A stretch of 40,511 nt of DNA from Chloroflexota bacterium (GTDB taxonomy: Bacteria > Chloroflexota > Limnocylindria > Limnocylindrales > CSP1-4): assembly GCA_003171065.1 (NCBI GenBank), contig PMXQ01000035.1:266-40776 (forward strand), written 5' to 3'. Within the stretch, counting starts at the first letter, position 1. Every line of letters begins with the position of its first letter. The position numbers and the translations under genes were made by a program. This document shows, one piece after another, positions 10,655 through 20,861 of the stretch. The notes under the pieces were generated by a model. It was not told the DNA's origin. It did no database searches and saw nothing but the letters and a program-made list of their open reading frames with translations.

Positions 10655-11947
10655 ATGTTCTTCGATTCTGTCCGAGTCTGGATCCGTGCCGGTGACGGCG
10701 GCGATGGCGCCGCGACATTCAGGCACGAAGCCCACGTGCCCCGCGGAGGCCCCGATGGCGGCGATGGCGGACGGGGCGGGTCGATCTACCTGACCGTCGA
10801 TCCGGGCGAGACAAGCCTGCGCGACTACCGCCACAAGCATCATTTCAAGGCCACGGCCGGGGGACGGGGCAGCGGCCAGAAGAAGCACGGCAAGGCCGGC
10901 GATGATCTGATCCTGAAGGTTCCGCCCGGGACCGGCGTCTTCGACGAATCGTCAGCCGACCTGCTGGGCGATCTGGTCGCGTCGGGGCAGACGCTGATGG
11001 TGGGGCGCGGCGGGCGGGGCGGCCTGGGCAACGTGCACTTTGCGACCTCCACACACCAGGCTCCCAAGCATGCCCAGAATGGCGAGCCGGGCGAGGAGCG
11101 CCAGATCCGCCTGGAACTGCGGCTGCTGGCCGACGTGGGCCTGGTGGGGCTGCCCAACGCCGGCAAGTCCACGCTTCTCGCGGCGCTGACGGCGGCCCGG
11201 CCAAAGATCGCCGACTATCCGTTCACCACGCTCGAGCCGAACCTGGGCGTTCTGGACCTGGGCGACGAGGACAGCCGCCGGCCGACGATCGCGGACGTGC
11301 CGGGCCTGATCGAGGGGGCCAGCTCCGGGGCCGGGCTGGGCCATGCCTTCCTGCGCCACGTTGAGCGGACGCGCGTCCTGGTCCACGTCGTGGACGGTTC
11401 CGACCGCGACCCGGAGTGGAGCTACAGCGTCATTCGCGACGAGCTCGGCGCGCACGATCCGGCGCTCCTGACGAAGCCGCTGCTCGTCGCCTTCAACAAG
11501 ATGGATCGGCTCGTGGCCGCCGAGGCGTGGCCGGCGTTCCGAAATGCCCGCGCCGCGCAGGGCGTCGCCGCGGTCGCGATCTCCGCCGAAACGGGCGCCA
11601 ACCTGGCGGAGCTGCGGGAGCGACTGTCGAAGCTCCTGCCGTCGGCCGAGGAGCTGGCGGAGCCGCCGGAGCCGGCGGGCATCGTCGTCCACCGGCTCGA
11701 GTCGGCCGGAAACACCTTCACCGTGGCCCGCGAGGACGGGATGCTGGTGGTCCACGGTCACAGGATCGAACGCCTGGCCGCGCAGACCAACTTCGACGTC
11801 GAGGAGTCGGCCGAGCGCTTCCAGGAAGACCTGATCCGGCTCGGCATCGACCACGAGCTGCGGCGCCAGGGCGTGGCGCCGGGCGATACGGTGCGGATCG
11901 GCGGCAGCGAGCTCGAATGGGAGTCGGACGCGTGGGACGAGCGGTGA
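10655..11947 (+). CDS. obgE: GTPase Obg (ribosome assembly)
   Basis: Essential GTPase in 50S subunit maturation and stress control; 430 residues. The glycine-rich Obg fold (AGDGGDGAATFRHEAHVPRG, then GGDGGRGG, and RGGRGGLGNVHFATSTHQAP) is followed by the G domain with G1 GLPNAGKST, G2/G3 YPFTTLEPNLG and DVPGLIEGA, and G4 NKMD. A C-terminal OCT domain, frequent in Gram-positives and Chloroflexota, ends at GSELEWESD. Its stop overlaps the GTG of nadD (GTGA). The gene trio obgE-nadD-rsfS is widely conserved. Confidence 0.96.
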   Translation: MFFDSVRVWIRAGDGGDGAATFRHEAHVPRGGPDGGDGGRGGSIYLTVDPGETSLRDYRHKHHFKATAGGRGSGQKKHGKAGDDLILKVPPGTGVFDESSADLLGDLVASGQTLMVGRGGRGGLGNVHFATSTHQAPKHAQNGEPGEERQIRLELRLLADVGLVGLPNAGKSTLLAALTAARPKIADYPFTTLEPNLGVLDLGDEDSRRPTIADVPGLIEGASSGAGLGHAFLRHVERTRVLVHVVDGSDRDPEWSYSVIRDELGAHDPALLTKPLLVAFNKMDRLVAAEAWPAFRNARAAQGVAAVAISAETGANLAELRERLSKLLPSAEELAEPPEPAGIVVHRLESAGNTFTVAREDGMLVVHGHRIERLAAQTNFDVEESAERFQEDLIRLGIDHELRRQGVAPGDTVRIGGSELEWESDAWDER

Positions 11948-12690
11948 GCGAGCCGGGAGGCGGCCGACGCGCCGCCGGCGCGAGCGGCCCGGGCGGCCGC
12001 GGCCCCGGCCCGAGCGGCCCCGGCGCCGGCACGGCCCTCGCCTCAACCGATCGACGAGTTGGGATCCTGGGCGGCACGTTCGACCCGGTCCACTACGGCC
12101 ACCTGGTCATCGCCGAGGAGGTCCGCGAGGCGCTCTCGCTGGACCGCGTGCTGTTCGTCCCGGCGGCCGTTCCGCCACACAGGATCGGTGTGTCGATCAC
12201 GCCGGCCGAGCATCGCGCCGCCCTGGTGGAGCTGGCCATCGCCGGCAACCCGCGCTTCGCCGTCAGCCGGATGGAGCTCGAGCGCGACGGCCCGTCGTAC
12301 ACGGCGGATACGCTCCAGATCCTCGCCAACGAGGCGGCCCGACAGGGAGTGGCGCGGGACCTCTTCTTCATCCTCTCGACCGAAGCCCTGGCCGGGCTGC
12401 AGGGCTGGCACGATCCGGACCGCATCCTGTCGCTTTGCCGGCTGGCGGTCGTCCCCCGCCCCGGCACCCCGCTGCCGTCGGAGGCGGAGCTGGCGACTCG
12501 CTTCGGCGACCGGGCCGGCCGGATCGTCGAGGTGGAGACCGTGCCGCTGGCCCATTCCGCGTCGGCCGTGCGTGCCCGCGCCGGCGCCGGTCTCTCGATC
12601 CGCTATCTCGTACCGCCGGCCGTGGAGGCGTACATCTGCGACCATCGGCTGTATCGTTCGGACAACCCCTCAGAGGACTGCCCCAAGTGA
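11944..12690 (+). CDS. nadD: Nicotinate-nucleotide adenylyltransferase
   Basis: Adenylates nicotinate mononucleotide to deamido-NAD in NAD biosynthesis. The nucleotidyltransferase signature GGTFDPVHYGHL (HxGH type) begins near residue 40, and AHSASAVRARAGAG with IRYLVPPAVEAYI near the C-terminus is the second nucleotide-binding motif. The start GTG at 11944 overlaps the obgE stop as GTGA. It implies a 35-residue Gly/Ala/Pro-rich leader before the fold begins at VGILGG; no closer start with an RBS is evident. The stop overlaps the rsfS GTG in the same way, so the three genes are probably translationally coupled. Confidence 0.93.
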   Translation: MSEPGGGRRAAGASGPGGRGPGPSGPGAGTALASTDRRVGILGGTFDPVHYGHLVIAEEVREALSLDRVLFVPAAVPPHRIGVSITPAEHRAALVELAIAGNPRFAVSRMELERDGPSYTADTLQILANEAARQGVARDLFFILSTEALAGLQGWHDPDRILSLCRLAVVPRPGTPLPSEAELATRFGDRAGRIVEVETVPLAHSASAVRARAGAGLSIRYLVPPAVEAYICDHRLYRSDNPSEDCPK

Positions 12691-13247
12691 CCGACCCAAC
12701 GCCCTCGACGAACGCGATGCCCAGCCCGGACGGTCTGCCGCGGCGGCGCAAGCCGCTCGTCCGTGCGGCCGCGCCCGCTTCGTCCGAGGACGCGCTGGCC
12801 GACCTCGAGGCCGCCGCCTTCGATGCCGACGAAGCCGCCGCCGAAGCCGCCGCCTCGGCCGAGCCGCCCATCGAGGAGAGTCTGCTCCAGCGCGGCCTGC
12901 GCCTCAGCTCGCTCGAGATCGCCCGCAAGATCGTCGACGCCGCCGAGGACAAGAAGGCCGCCGACATCGTCCTGCTCGACGTCTCCGAGCTGACCTCCAT
13001 GGCGGACTACTTCGTCATCTGCTCGGGCGGTTCGGAGCGCCAGCTGGGCGCCATCGGCGACGGCGTCGCCGAGAAGCTGCGCGCGGAGGGCGTCCGGCCG
13101 ATCGGTCGTGAGGGCGGATCGAACTCGCACTGGACGCTGCTCGACTTCGGCGCGGTCATCGTCCACGTGTTCGCCCCGCCGGAGCGCGACTACTACCAGC
13201 TCGAGCGCCACTGGGCCCGGGCGAAGACGGTTCTGCGCGTCCAGTAG
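12687..13247 (+). CDS. rsfS: Ribosomal silencing factor RsfS with long N-terminal extension
   Basis: Binds ribosomal protein uL14 and blocks subunit joining in starvation. The conserved domain spans about residues 75-186: LEIARKIVDAAEDKKAADIVLLDVSELTSM, ADYFVICSGGSERQ, then EGGSNSHWTLLDFGAVIVHVF and YYQLERHWARAK. Before it lie about 70 Ala/Glu/Asp-rich, probably disordered residues that typical RsfS proteins of 105-120 residues lack. The start GTG at 12687 overlaps the nadD stop (GTGA). An internal start is possible but none is obvious close to the domain. Confidence 0.92.
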   Translation: MTDPTPSTNAMPSPDGLPRRRKPLVRAAAPASSEDALADLEAAAFDADEAAAEAAASAEPPIEESLLQRGLRLSSLEIARKIVDAAEDKKAADIVLLDVSELTSMADYFVICSGGSERQLGAIGDGVAEKLRAEGVRPIGREGGSNSHWTLLDFGAVIVHVFAPPERDYYQLERHWARAKTVLRVQ

Positions 13248-13319
13248 GGCAGGACGGGCGCGTGACGTGAACCGATCTGATCAGCTTTCTGCGCTCGGCC
13301 GCCCGATTCCGTAAACTTC

Positions 13320-13787
13320 ATGAACCGGCAGTCACCTGCCGGGTATCGCACAGTCTGTGGAGACCCAGCCACGACCACGCCCTACGCACCCGAACGACGC
13401 CCGCACCGCGCCCCCACGATCGTTGACTACGTCAACATCCGGTGGGTCGACGAGTGGTGCAAGCGCTGCAACATCTGCGTCGAGATCTGTCCCAAGGACA
13501 GCCTCCTCCTGACCCACGACGCGATCATCGAGGCGACCGACTGCATCCGCTGCGGCCTGTGCGAGCGCTACTGCCCGGATCTCGCGATCGAGATGCTGCC
13601 CAAGCGCGACGAAAACGGCAGGCTTCCGGCCGCTGTCCAGGCGGAAGAGGCTGCCTCCGCGCACAACGTCGCTCCGCAGCACATTCCCGACGTCGCCCGG
13701 GGTCCGGCCGTCGCCGGTACCGATCCACATCGCGGCATCACCGACACGGAGAGCGCTCCGAACGTCGACCGCGACAACCCGACCTGA
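13320..13787 (+). CDS. korD: 2-oxoacid:ferredoxin oxidoreductase delta (ferredoxin) subunit
   Basis: Carries electrons for the oxidoreductase encoded by the next three genes. Two classic [4Fe-4S] motifs are visible, CKRCNICVEICPKD and CIRCGLCERYCPD, in the order found in bacterial-type two-cluster ferredoxins. The protein has 155 residues, with about 40 extra N-terminal and 50 disordered C-terminal residues beyond the domain. ATG 13320 is the only start upstream of the domain. A TAAACT box sits just before it, but no convincing -35. It ends 16 bases before korA; the order D-A-B-C with short gaps indicates one operon. Confidence 0.9.
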   Translation: MNRQSPAGYRTVCGDPATTTPYAPERRPHRAPTIVDYVNIRWVDEWCKRCNICVEICPKDSLLLTHDAIIEATDCIRCGLCERYCPDLAIEMLPKRDENGRLPAAVQAEEAASAHNVAPQHIPDVARGPAVAGTDPHRGITDTESAPNVDRDNPT

Positions 13788-13803
13788 TCGGACAGGACAC
13801 ACG

Positions 13804-14895
13804 ATGACCAAGCGACTCGTCCAGGGCAACGAGGCCGTGCTGCTCGGCGCCATCAAGGCCGGAGCCGCTCACTTCGCCGGCTATCCGATCAGCCCGTCGT
13901 CGGAGATCCTGGCCCAGGCCTCGGTCTACGCGGCGAGCCATCCCGAGTTCCGCTTCCTTCAGGAAGAGGACGAGATCGCCAGCGCCAACGCGATCCTGGG
14001 CGCCAGCCTGGCGGGCGCGAAATCGTTCACCGCCACCTCCGGGCCCGGCTTCAGCCTGATGCAGGAGGCGATCGGCTACGGCCACAAGGTCGGGATTCCA
14101 TGCGTGATCGTGAATGTCATGCGCGTCGGACCCGCGACCGGCATGCCCACGATGCCCGGTCAGGGCGATCTCAACCAGGCCCGCTACGGCTCCACGGGCG
14201 ACTACACGAGCTTCGTCTTCTATCCGTCGACCGTGGCCGAGTGCTACGAGTACACGATCCAGGCCTTCAACGCGGCGGAGGAGAGCCGGAGCCCGGTCAT
14301 CCTCCTGTCGGACGCGTTCCTCGGCCATCTCAACGAAGTCGCGGACCTGGACGCGATCGACGTGCCGGTGGTCCCGCGGACGCTCGAGCCTCTCGCCTCG
14401 GGTGGTACCCGGCTCTTCTCGGGCGTGGCCACATACCCCGACGGTGAGCCGGCCACGGCGGACGCCGACGAGTTCATCCGCCAGTACAACGAGTCCCGCG
14501 ACCACCGCATCAAGGTGGCGGAGAAATACGCCTTCTACGAGTACGGCTGGAACAAGGAGTCCGAGACGCTGGTGATCGCCTTCGGCATCACCCGCCGGAT
14601 TGCCCAGCCGCTGGCCGCTCACTTCGCGCTCTTCCGGCCGATCCGGATCTGGCCCACCCTGGACAGGGAGCTGACCGAGATCGCCGCGCGCTACAAGAAG
14701 ATCATCGTCATCGAAGGCAGCGATGGGCAGTACGCCAACGTCGTGGAGCGGATGCTTCTGCGCCGCGTCGAGCGCGTGCCGCTGCTGGGCGGCCGAATGA
14801 GCCTCGAGGCCGTCCGCGAAGGCCTCGCCCGCATCGGCATGCTTCCGGCAGAGCCCGCGCCGTCCGACTCCGGGTCGCCGGCTCGCGTCGGCTGA
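13804..14895 (+). CDS. korA: 2-oxoglutarate:ferredoxin oxidoreductase alpha subunit
   Basis: Together with korB, korC and korD it makes the enzyme that oxidises 2-oxoglutarate to succinyl-CoA with reduction of ferredoxin (or the reverse, carboxylating reaction). The 363-residue chain has the KorA pyrimidine-binding domain: HFAGYPISPSSEI near residue 22, FLQEEDEIASANAILGASLAG with the TPP-contacting glutamate, and TATSGPGFSLMQEAIGYG. The C-terminal transketolase-C-like domain (WPTLDRELTEIAARYKKIIV) follows. KorA rather than pyruvate oxidoreductase is favoured by the ISPSSEI motif and the four-gene layout, but 2-oxoacid specificity is inferred. Confidence 0.92.
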   Translation: MTKRLVQGNEAVLLGAIKAGAAHFAGYPISPSSEILAQASVYAASHPEFRFLQEEDEIASANAILGASLAGAKSFTATSGPGFSLMQEAIGYGHKVGIPCVIVNVMRVGPATGMPTMPGQGDLNQARYGSTGDYTSFVFYPSTVAECYEYTIQAFNAAEESRSPVILLSDAFLGHLNEVADLDAIDVPVVPRTLEPLASGGTRLFSGVATYPDGEPATADADEFIRQYNESRDHRIKVAEKYAFYEYGWNKESETLVIAFGITRRIAQPLAAHFALFRPIRIWPTLDRELTEIAARYKKIIVIEGSDGQYANVVERMLLRRVERVPLLGGRMSLEAVREGLARIGMLPAEPAPSDSGSPARVG

Positions 14896-14921
14896 CCGCG
14901 TCCCCTCAGAGGTTCACCGCA

Positions 14922-15707
14922 ATGGCAGTCAAGGACAAGCTCAAGACCGATCTCTTCCCGACGATCTGGTGCCCCGGCTGCGGCATCGGCCTGATCATGC
15001 AGCAACTGGCCACCGTCATGGATGAGCTCGGCTTGGACAAGAACAACACCGTCCTCGTGACCGGGATCGGCTGCACCGGCCGAATGGGTGCCTACATGAA
15101 CTTCGAGTCCGTGTACACGCTCCACGGTCGAACGCTGCCGGTGGCCGAGGCGATCAAGATGGTGCGGCCCGAGCTGCACGTCCTGGTCGTCTCCGGCGAC
15201 GGCGACCTTGCCTCCATCGGCGGCAATCACCTGCTCCACTCGATCCGCCGGAATCCGAACATCACGGTCCTCTGCAACAACAACGAGATCTACGGCCTGA
15301 CCGGCGGTCAGACCGGGCCCACCACGCCCCAGGGCACGAGCACGATCTCGTCGCCGGCAGGCGCAACTTACACGCCGATCAACCTGCAGGGCGTCGTCAA
15401 CACCAACCCGAACGCCTACTACGCCAAGACCACCGTCTACCACCAGGGGCCGATGCGCAAGGCGATCAGGGAAGCGATCGAGTGGCCGGGTTTCTCGTTC
15501 GTCGACATCGCCAGCCAGTGCATCGAGAACAACGGCCGGCGGATCGGGTTCGCGAGCGCGAACGACATGCTGCAGCACTACCGCACCACGTACAAGGCGG
15601 CGCCTCCCGGCTCGACGCACCTGGAACCGCATCAGACCGGCATCGTCAAGGGCCAGCCGCTGTCCGTAGCGGGTTCGGCGCGGTCCGGCAACGGGTCGGG
15701 CGAGTAG
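14922..15707 (+). CDS. korB: 2-oxoglutarate:ferredoxin oxidoreductase beta subunit
   Basis: The thiamine-diphosphate-binding subunit of the complex, 261 residues. Visible are IWCPGCGIGLIMQQL (cluster/TPP region), TGIGCTGRM, the TPP motif GDGDLASIGGNHLLHSIRRN ending in NNNEIYGLTGGQ, and the KTTVYHQGPMRKAI helix. ATG 14922 is 26 bases after the korA stop, with AGAGG upstream. The C-terminus has a short Ser/Gly-rich tail. All TPP/Mg ligand motifs are intact, so an active enzyme is expected. Confidence 0.93.
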   Translation: MAVKDKLKTDLFPTIWCPGCGIGLIMQQLATVMDELGLDKNNTVLVTGIGCTGRMGAYMNFESVYTLHGRTLPVAEAIKMVRPELHVLVVSGDGDLASIGGNHLLHSIRRNPNITVLCNNNEIYGLTGGQTGPTTPQGTSTISSPAGATYTPINLQGVVNTNPNAYYAKTTVYHQGPMRKAIREAIEWPGFSFVDIASQCIENNGRRIGFASANDMLQHYRTTYKAAPPGSTHLEPHQTGIVKGQPLSVAGSARSGNGSGE

Positions 15708-15732
15708 GCCCGGGCAGGGCGAGGAGGATCGG

Positions 15733-16347
15733 ATGGCGGCCAAGTCCATCGTCATCGATGGCGTCGGGGGTCAGGGCGTCCGGGTCATCGGCAGTACCAT
15801 GGCCAGCCTGCTGGCGGTCATGGGATATGAGGTCACGCTCCTGTTCGACTACGACTCTTCGGTCCGCGGCGGCATGAGCGAGGCCTTCCTCGAGTACGAC
15901 CGCGAGCCGATATCCAACTTCGTCGTCGAGTGCGCCGACGTCGTCCTGCGCCTCGCGGACCGCGGCCCGAATCACCTGACCGCGGACTACGTCATCGCCG
16001 ACATCGGCCTGACCAGGCCCGGCGAGCGCGGCGAGGAGATCCCGTTCCTGCAGCTGGGCGTCGAGAAGTTCGGGCGCGATCTCTTCGGCAACATGATCGC
16101 CCTGGGCCGGCTGCTGTGCGTCTGCGACGTCGATTTCACAGACCAGCACCTGACCGAGGCGCTGCCCAAGAAGTACATCGACGAGAACATCGCCGCCATC
16201 AAGTACGGCTACGGACTGGACCGGGACTCGATCAAGGCCATCGTGCCCGAGCAGGCCGCCAGCAGCTTCGCCGAGCGATACGCCGAGCGCGTCCTGGCCG
16301 GGACCGCGCCTGCCGAGGCCGTCGAACAGGCCGCGGCCCGCCGCTGA
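15733..16347 (+). CDS. korC: 2-oxoglutarate:ferredoxin oxidoreductase gamma subunit
   Basis: The gamma domain of the ferredoxin oxidoreductase, 204 residues. The family opening IVIDGVGGQGVRVIGSTMA is followed by FDYDSSVRGGMSEAFLEYD (normally a RGG motif contacting CoA) and ADVVLRLADRGPN. GAGGAT lies 8 bases before ATG 15733. Its TGA overlaps the ATG of the following unknown gene (TGATG), so that gene is probably coupled to the kor operon. Confidence 0.9.
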   Translation: MAAKSIVIDGVGGQGVRVIGSTMASLLAVMGYEVTLLFDYDSSVRGGMSEAFLEYDREPISNFVVECADVVLRLADRGPNHLTADYVIADIGLTRPGERGEEIPFLQLGVEKFGRDLFGNMIALGRLLCVCDVDFTDQHLTEALPKKYIDENIAAIKYGYGLDRDSIKAIVPEQAASSFAERYAERVLAGTAPAEAVEQAAARR

Positions 16348-17045
16348 TGAGCCCGCGACACAGAGGCCGCGGTCGGCACGGGGGCGGCAACGGTGCCGGG
16401 GGACCCGGTAACGCCGCCGGCGTGGTTGCGCCGGACGGGCAGGGGAGTGTCGCCGGCTTCGGTGCCGCGGGCGCCGGAGCGGACGTGTTCCAGGGGCCGG
16501 CGGACGAAGGCACCTCGGGTCCGCAGCACGTGATCGACCAGCGGGACGGGAACCGACCGAATGGCGGAGGCGGCAGACAGCCCCTGGGCGTCGTCGGCGA
16601 CGGCCGCCCTGGCGGCCAGCGACGCGAGCCCCGGGTTCGCTCGTCGGGGCGCGTATCCGGTCCCGGTCGCGGGCCCGCCTCCATTCCCGTTTTGGCGCCC
16701 GCGCCTGGGGCGGCCGTCGCGGCGCTCGCCGAAGGCGAGGACGGAAGCCCGGTGCCCGGCAGGCACTCCACCTGCACGCTCGCCCAGATGCGCCGCTTCA
16801 TCAAGAGCCGCCCCTACGTGCCGGTCCACGAGTTGCGGCGCCGTTTCGAGATCGAGGGGATCGAAGACGAGGTCAGCCCGGTGGCCACCGAGCGTGGCAC
16901 GATCTACGTCGGCCTCCCGCCCGAGCAGGCCCAGTTCCTGGGAGACCTGATCAGGTCCGGCGACGTCGGCTGCGAAATGCTCCTCGACCCCGACAGCCCC
17001 GGCGTCATCGGCGTCTTCCCGATGAGGCCCGTCGCGCGGCAGTAG
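16347..17045 (+). CDS. Unknown protein co-transcribed with korDABC
   Basis: Starts at the ATG overlapping the korC stop. Of its 232 residues the first 145 are Gly/Pro/Arg-rich and probably disordered; the last 85 are an ordered domain beginning STCTLAQMRRFIKSRPYVPV, with HELRRRFEIEGIEDEV reading like a small helix-turn-helix or winged-helix unit and a C-terminal VIGVFPMRPVA. I do not recognise a named family. Coupling to kor suggests a regulator or accessory factor of the complex, but that is inference. Its stop lies only four bases before the tRNA relic that marks the element boundary, so its 3' end may have been shaped by an older recombination. Confidence 0.65.
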   Translation: MSPRHRGRGRHGGGNGAGGPGNAAGVVAPDGQGSVAGFGAAGAGADVFQGPADEGTSGPQHVIDQRDGNRPNGGGGRQPLGVVGDGRPGGQRREPRVRSSGRVSGPGRGPASIPVLAPAPGAAVAALAEGEDGSPVPGRHSTCTLAQMRRFIKSRPYVPVHELRRRFEIEGIEDEVSPVATERGTIYVGLPPEQAQFLGDLIRSGDVGCEMLLDPDSPGVIGVFPMRPVARQ

Positions 17046-17048
17046 CGC

Positions 17049-18522
<1,474 letters not shown>

Positions 18523-18526
<4 letters not shown>

Positions 18527-18801
18527 GCGCTCCTTCTCCTTTCGGGTTCCATCGTCCCGGTTGACTCCTCAACGTCGTTGTCGGCGTCGGTAGGCGGCGA
18601 CTCCGCCTCATCGTCGGGCGAACCAACGACGCGAAGACGTGATCGCATACTTTGCTCGTTAGCGTATGCGTCTCGCACCAGCTGGGCCAGGGCGGCGACG
18701 ATCGGATCAGGCACCGCGCCATTGTCCTCCCACGCTGTGCCATCTTGGATGGCAACACCGGGCGCCGCCAATAGTTCGATGCGGATCGGCAGCTCGTTCA
18801 C
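18523..18801 (-). CDS. Small hypothetical protein between rep and int
   Basis: Ninety-two residues, GTG start overlapping the rep stop and TGA overlapping the recombinase GTG, so it is locked in a three-gene coupled operon. The N-terminal half is folded-looking (IRIELLAAPGVAIQDGTAWE, then DPIVAALAQLVRDAYANEQ), the C-terminal half acidic and disordered. No family recognised. By position it could be a replication accessory protein or a recombination directionality factor; nothing in the sequence proves either. Confidence 0.65.
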
Positions 18802-20141
18802 GGCGCCGACCCATCTTGGTGCCCCACAAGGTCGGCGAGGCTCGGAGCGCCGACGCCGGCGAAGGCAAAGGCCCGGATCACGAGGGTGGACTCTTCGGCC
18901 ATAGCGGGAACGCCATTGATACCGCGGGCGATCATCGCGAGATTGGCCCGATACCGGACCCGAGCGGTCCGAAGGTAGCCGAAGGTGACCGAGTAGCGGC
19001 GAGCCTTCGTCAGGAAATGGCCCCGAAAGCCGAGCATGTGCGCCCAGGCTCGAAGTCGCAGATGTTCGTATCTCCGATCCGCACCGAGCGACCAGGCCGT
19101 GGCCATCATCGCCCGGGCGTGAGGGCTAACCGGCAGCAGACCGATCTCGTATGGCGAACGCAGAGGACGGTCGGCACCGCCCGCACTCTCGGCCGCTTTG
19201 GTGGCGTACTTCGCGAGATAGCCCGCGACACTGGTATCGGAGCCTTCGCCTTCGGAGCCCGCCCGGATAGGGCGAACGTCGAGCTGGACGCCCCAGCGAA
19301 CCAGTAACGGCGTCCCGTCGGGCCGTTGGGTCCGCAGCGATGTTTGCACCGCCGCAGCTGCGACGATCTCCGAGAGGAGCTCGCTCGTCGCCCATGTCGG
19401 CGGCGCGGTCGGCCTTGGACCGGGCCCGTCGAGGCGCAGGATCACGTGGAGATGGACGAGTCCCCGAGTCTGGAACTCGGCGACCTTGACGAAGGACAGA
19501 CGCACGAGCCTGCCTATCTCGCTCCGAGGCACTCCGGCTCTTGCGGCGAGGAGGCGGGTCATAGCGATGGTGGTCCGGCGCCACAGAGCCCCGACCTCGG
19601 CATTCCAGAGCACCGCTCCGGTGTAGTCGTAGCAGGCCGGGCACAAGGGCTGACCGACGGCCTGATCGTTTGCCTCATGGCGCACGGGACACGAGATCGG
19701 ACGCCCGTGGACGCACGATTCCTCGCCCGATCTGGCTCGACAGGGCAGCAACGATGTTCCACGAACGACGCGGCGATGGACGGCACCGAAGGAAGGGGCG
19801 GTGAAGGTGGCGAAGACGCGAGGATGGGTCGACACGTCGATCGGGACGCCCCGTTCCGCATCGCCGGCGACTCCGGCTCTAACCAGAGCGTAGGCGTCAT
19901 GCCGGTATACGTCCGAGCACGATTGGCAGCGTGACGCCCGCCGGTTGCCACAGGCGAGGAGGACGACGCCGAATGGCGCATCGGTACTGGCGAACCGTTC
20001 GACGATCTCGCCGGTATCGCGATTGAGGGTCAGCCGTTCGCCGGCCAGACGGATCGGCGACGAACAGCGGTCCGCGAGAGAGCCAGGCGGGCCGACTGGC
20101 GGCAGGGTCGTGTAGGTTGCGGAGGGCAGGGCGGGACGCAT
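18798..20141 (-). CDS. RepSA-like HUH replication initiator
   Basis: Probable rolling-circle initiator that would replicate the excised circle. Counting from ATG 20141 (447 residues): a zinc-binding cluster CGNRRASRCQSCSDVYRHDA near 64-82, FATFTAPSFGAVH near 110, a second Cys-rich part ending CPACYDYTGAVLWNA, the HUH metal motif GLVHLHVILRLDG with His230 and His232, and the catalytic tyrosine motif GYLAKYATK (Tyr308/Tyr312). This order matches the RepSA family of pSAM2-type actinobacterial elements. The frame extends to a TTG at 20165 without an RBS; ATG 20141 has AAGGA about 11 bases upstream. First gene of the coupled rep-orf-int operon. Confidence 0.82.
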   Translation of the reverse strand: MRPALPSATYTTLPPVGPPGSLADRCSSPIRLAGERLTLNRDTGEIVERFASTDAPFGVVLLACGNRRASRCQSCSDVYRHDAYALVRAGVAGDAERGVPIDVSTHPRVFATFTAPSFGAVHRRVVRGTSLLPCRARSGEESCVHGRPISCPVRHEANDQAVGQPLCPACYDYTGAVLWNAEVGALWRRTTIAMTRLLAARAGVPRSEIGRLVRLSFVKVAEFQTRGLVHLHVILRLDGPGPRPTAPPTWATSELLSEIVAAAAVQTSLRTQRPDGTPLLVRWGVQLDVRPIRAGSEGEGSDTSVAGYLAKYATKAAESAGGADRPLRSPYEIGLLPVSPHARAMMATAWSLGADRRYEHLRLRAWAHMLGFRGHFLTKARRYSVTFGYLRTARVRYRANLAMIARGINGVPAMAEESTLVIRAFAFAGVGAPSLADLVGHQDGSAP

Positions 20142-20412
20142 CGGGGCCACGGTCCTTGGGCTCAAGATCGGACTAGTTGACCCCGACGCGAGACGAGTTC
20201 ATCTCTGGCTTCGCTATGCGATGCCGCCTGCGTCGGGATGGTCCGATCGCTCCAAAGTCATGGCCCCCAAGCCTGTAGGGGCCGAGCGATCAAGAAAGGG
20301 CCGGTCACACCTCTTGTTCGCGGTCGAGCACGCCGACCGTATGCGAACCGTGACCAGGGTCTATGCCCCGATGGCGGAGGTCCTCCGCCAATGCCCGGAG
20401 TCTGTACCGGCT

Positions 20413-20435
20413 CTGTGACAGCTAGCTTGTCACAG
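20413..20435. repeat. Near-perfect 23-bp dyad inside the element
   Basis: CTGTGACA (20413-20420) and TGTCACAG (20428-20435) flank GCTAGCT, which is itself almost palindromic. It sits in the roughly 720-base noncoding gap between the rep start and the secreted-protein gene. The shape fits a repressor operator or a replication-origin hairpin. The same gap holds a longer inverted repeat CCGGAGG...CCTCCGG (20554-20560 with 20613-20619) and GGCCCC...GGGGCC near 20264-20285; I see no convincing gene in it. Confidence 0.5.
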
Positions 20436-20861
20436 CCAGACGCGCCGAAGATCGATCGCGGCGGCCTTGGGGAACGTCAGCTTGGTGTCGTCCGGGCATC
20501 TGCCTGCGTAAGGCTTGATGTCCGTCCGCTCCTGATTGCCGTTGAGACTCATTCCGGAGGCCGGCCGGCCAGATCCGGCTATCCCTCGCGGCCGCCGGCC
20601 CTGGCCGTCCGTCCTCCGGTTGCACTCAGGCTGCAAGGGACATCGAGCCAGCAGGATGGCAGCGCCGACATCTGGGCTGCCGCTTCCGGCAGCAGCGTTC
20701 GAGCCCCGGTGCATCGTCGCCGCGAGCCGTTTCGGGAATGGTGCCGAAGGGGCTGGTTACAACTTCCATTACTGCATGGAAGGCCGCCTGTCGGTAGGGC
20801 AACGCCCATTCCATTGGGGGATAGGGGGTCTGGAACGAGAGGCGCGCGAGGAGGTCATGCT

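Noticed and set aside
20221-20418. 65-residue plus-strand frame in the rep-upstream gap
   Set aside because: No RBS or motif, and it ends within the dyad at 20413; probably chance.
20430-20714. Small minus-strand frame ending DLRRVWL upstream of rep, considered as an excisionase
   Set aside because: Third-position GC is high, but there is no RBS, no helix-turn-helix and no known motif; too weak to annotate.
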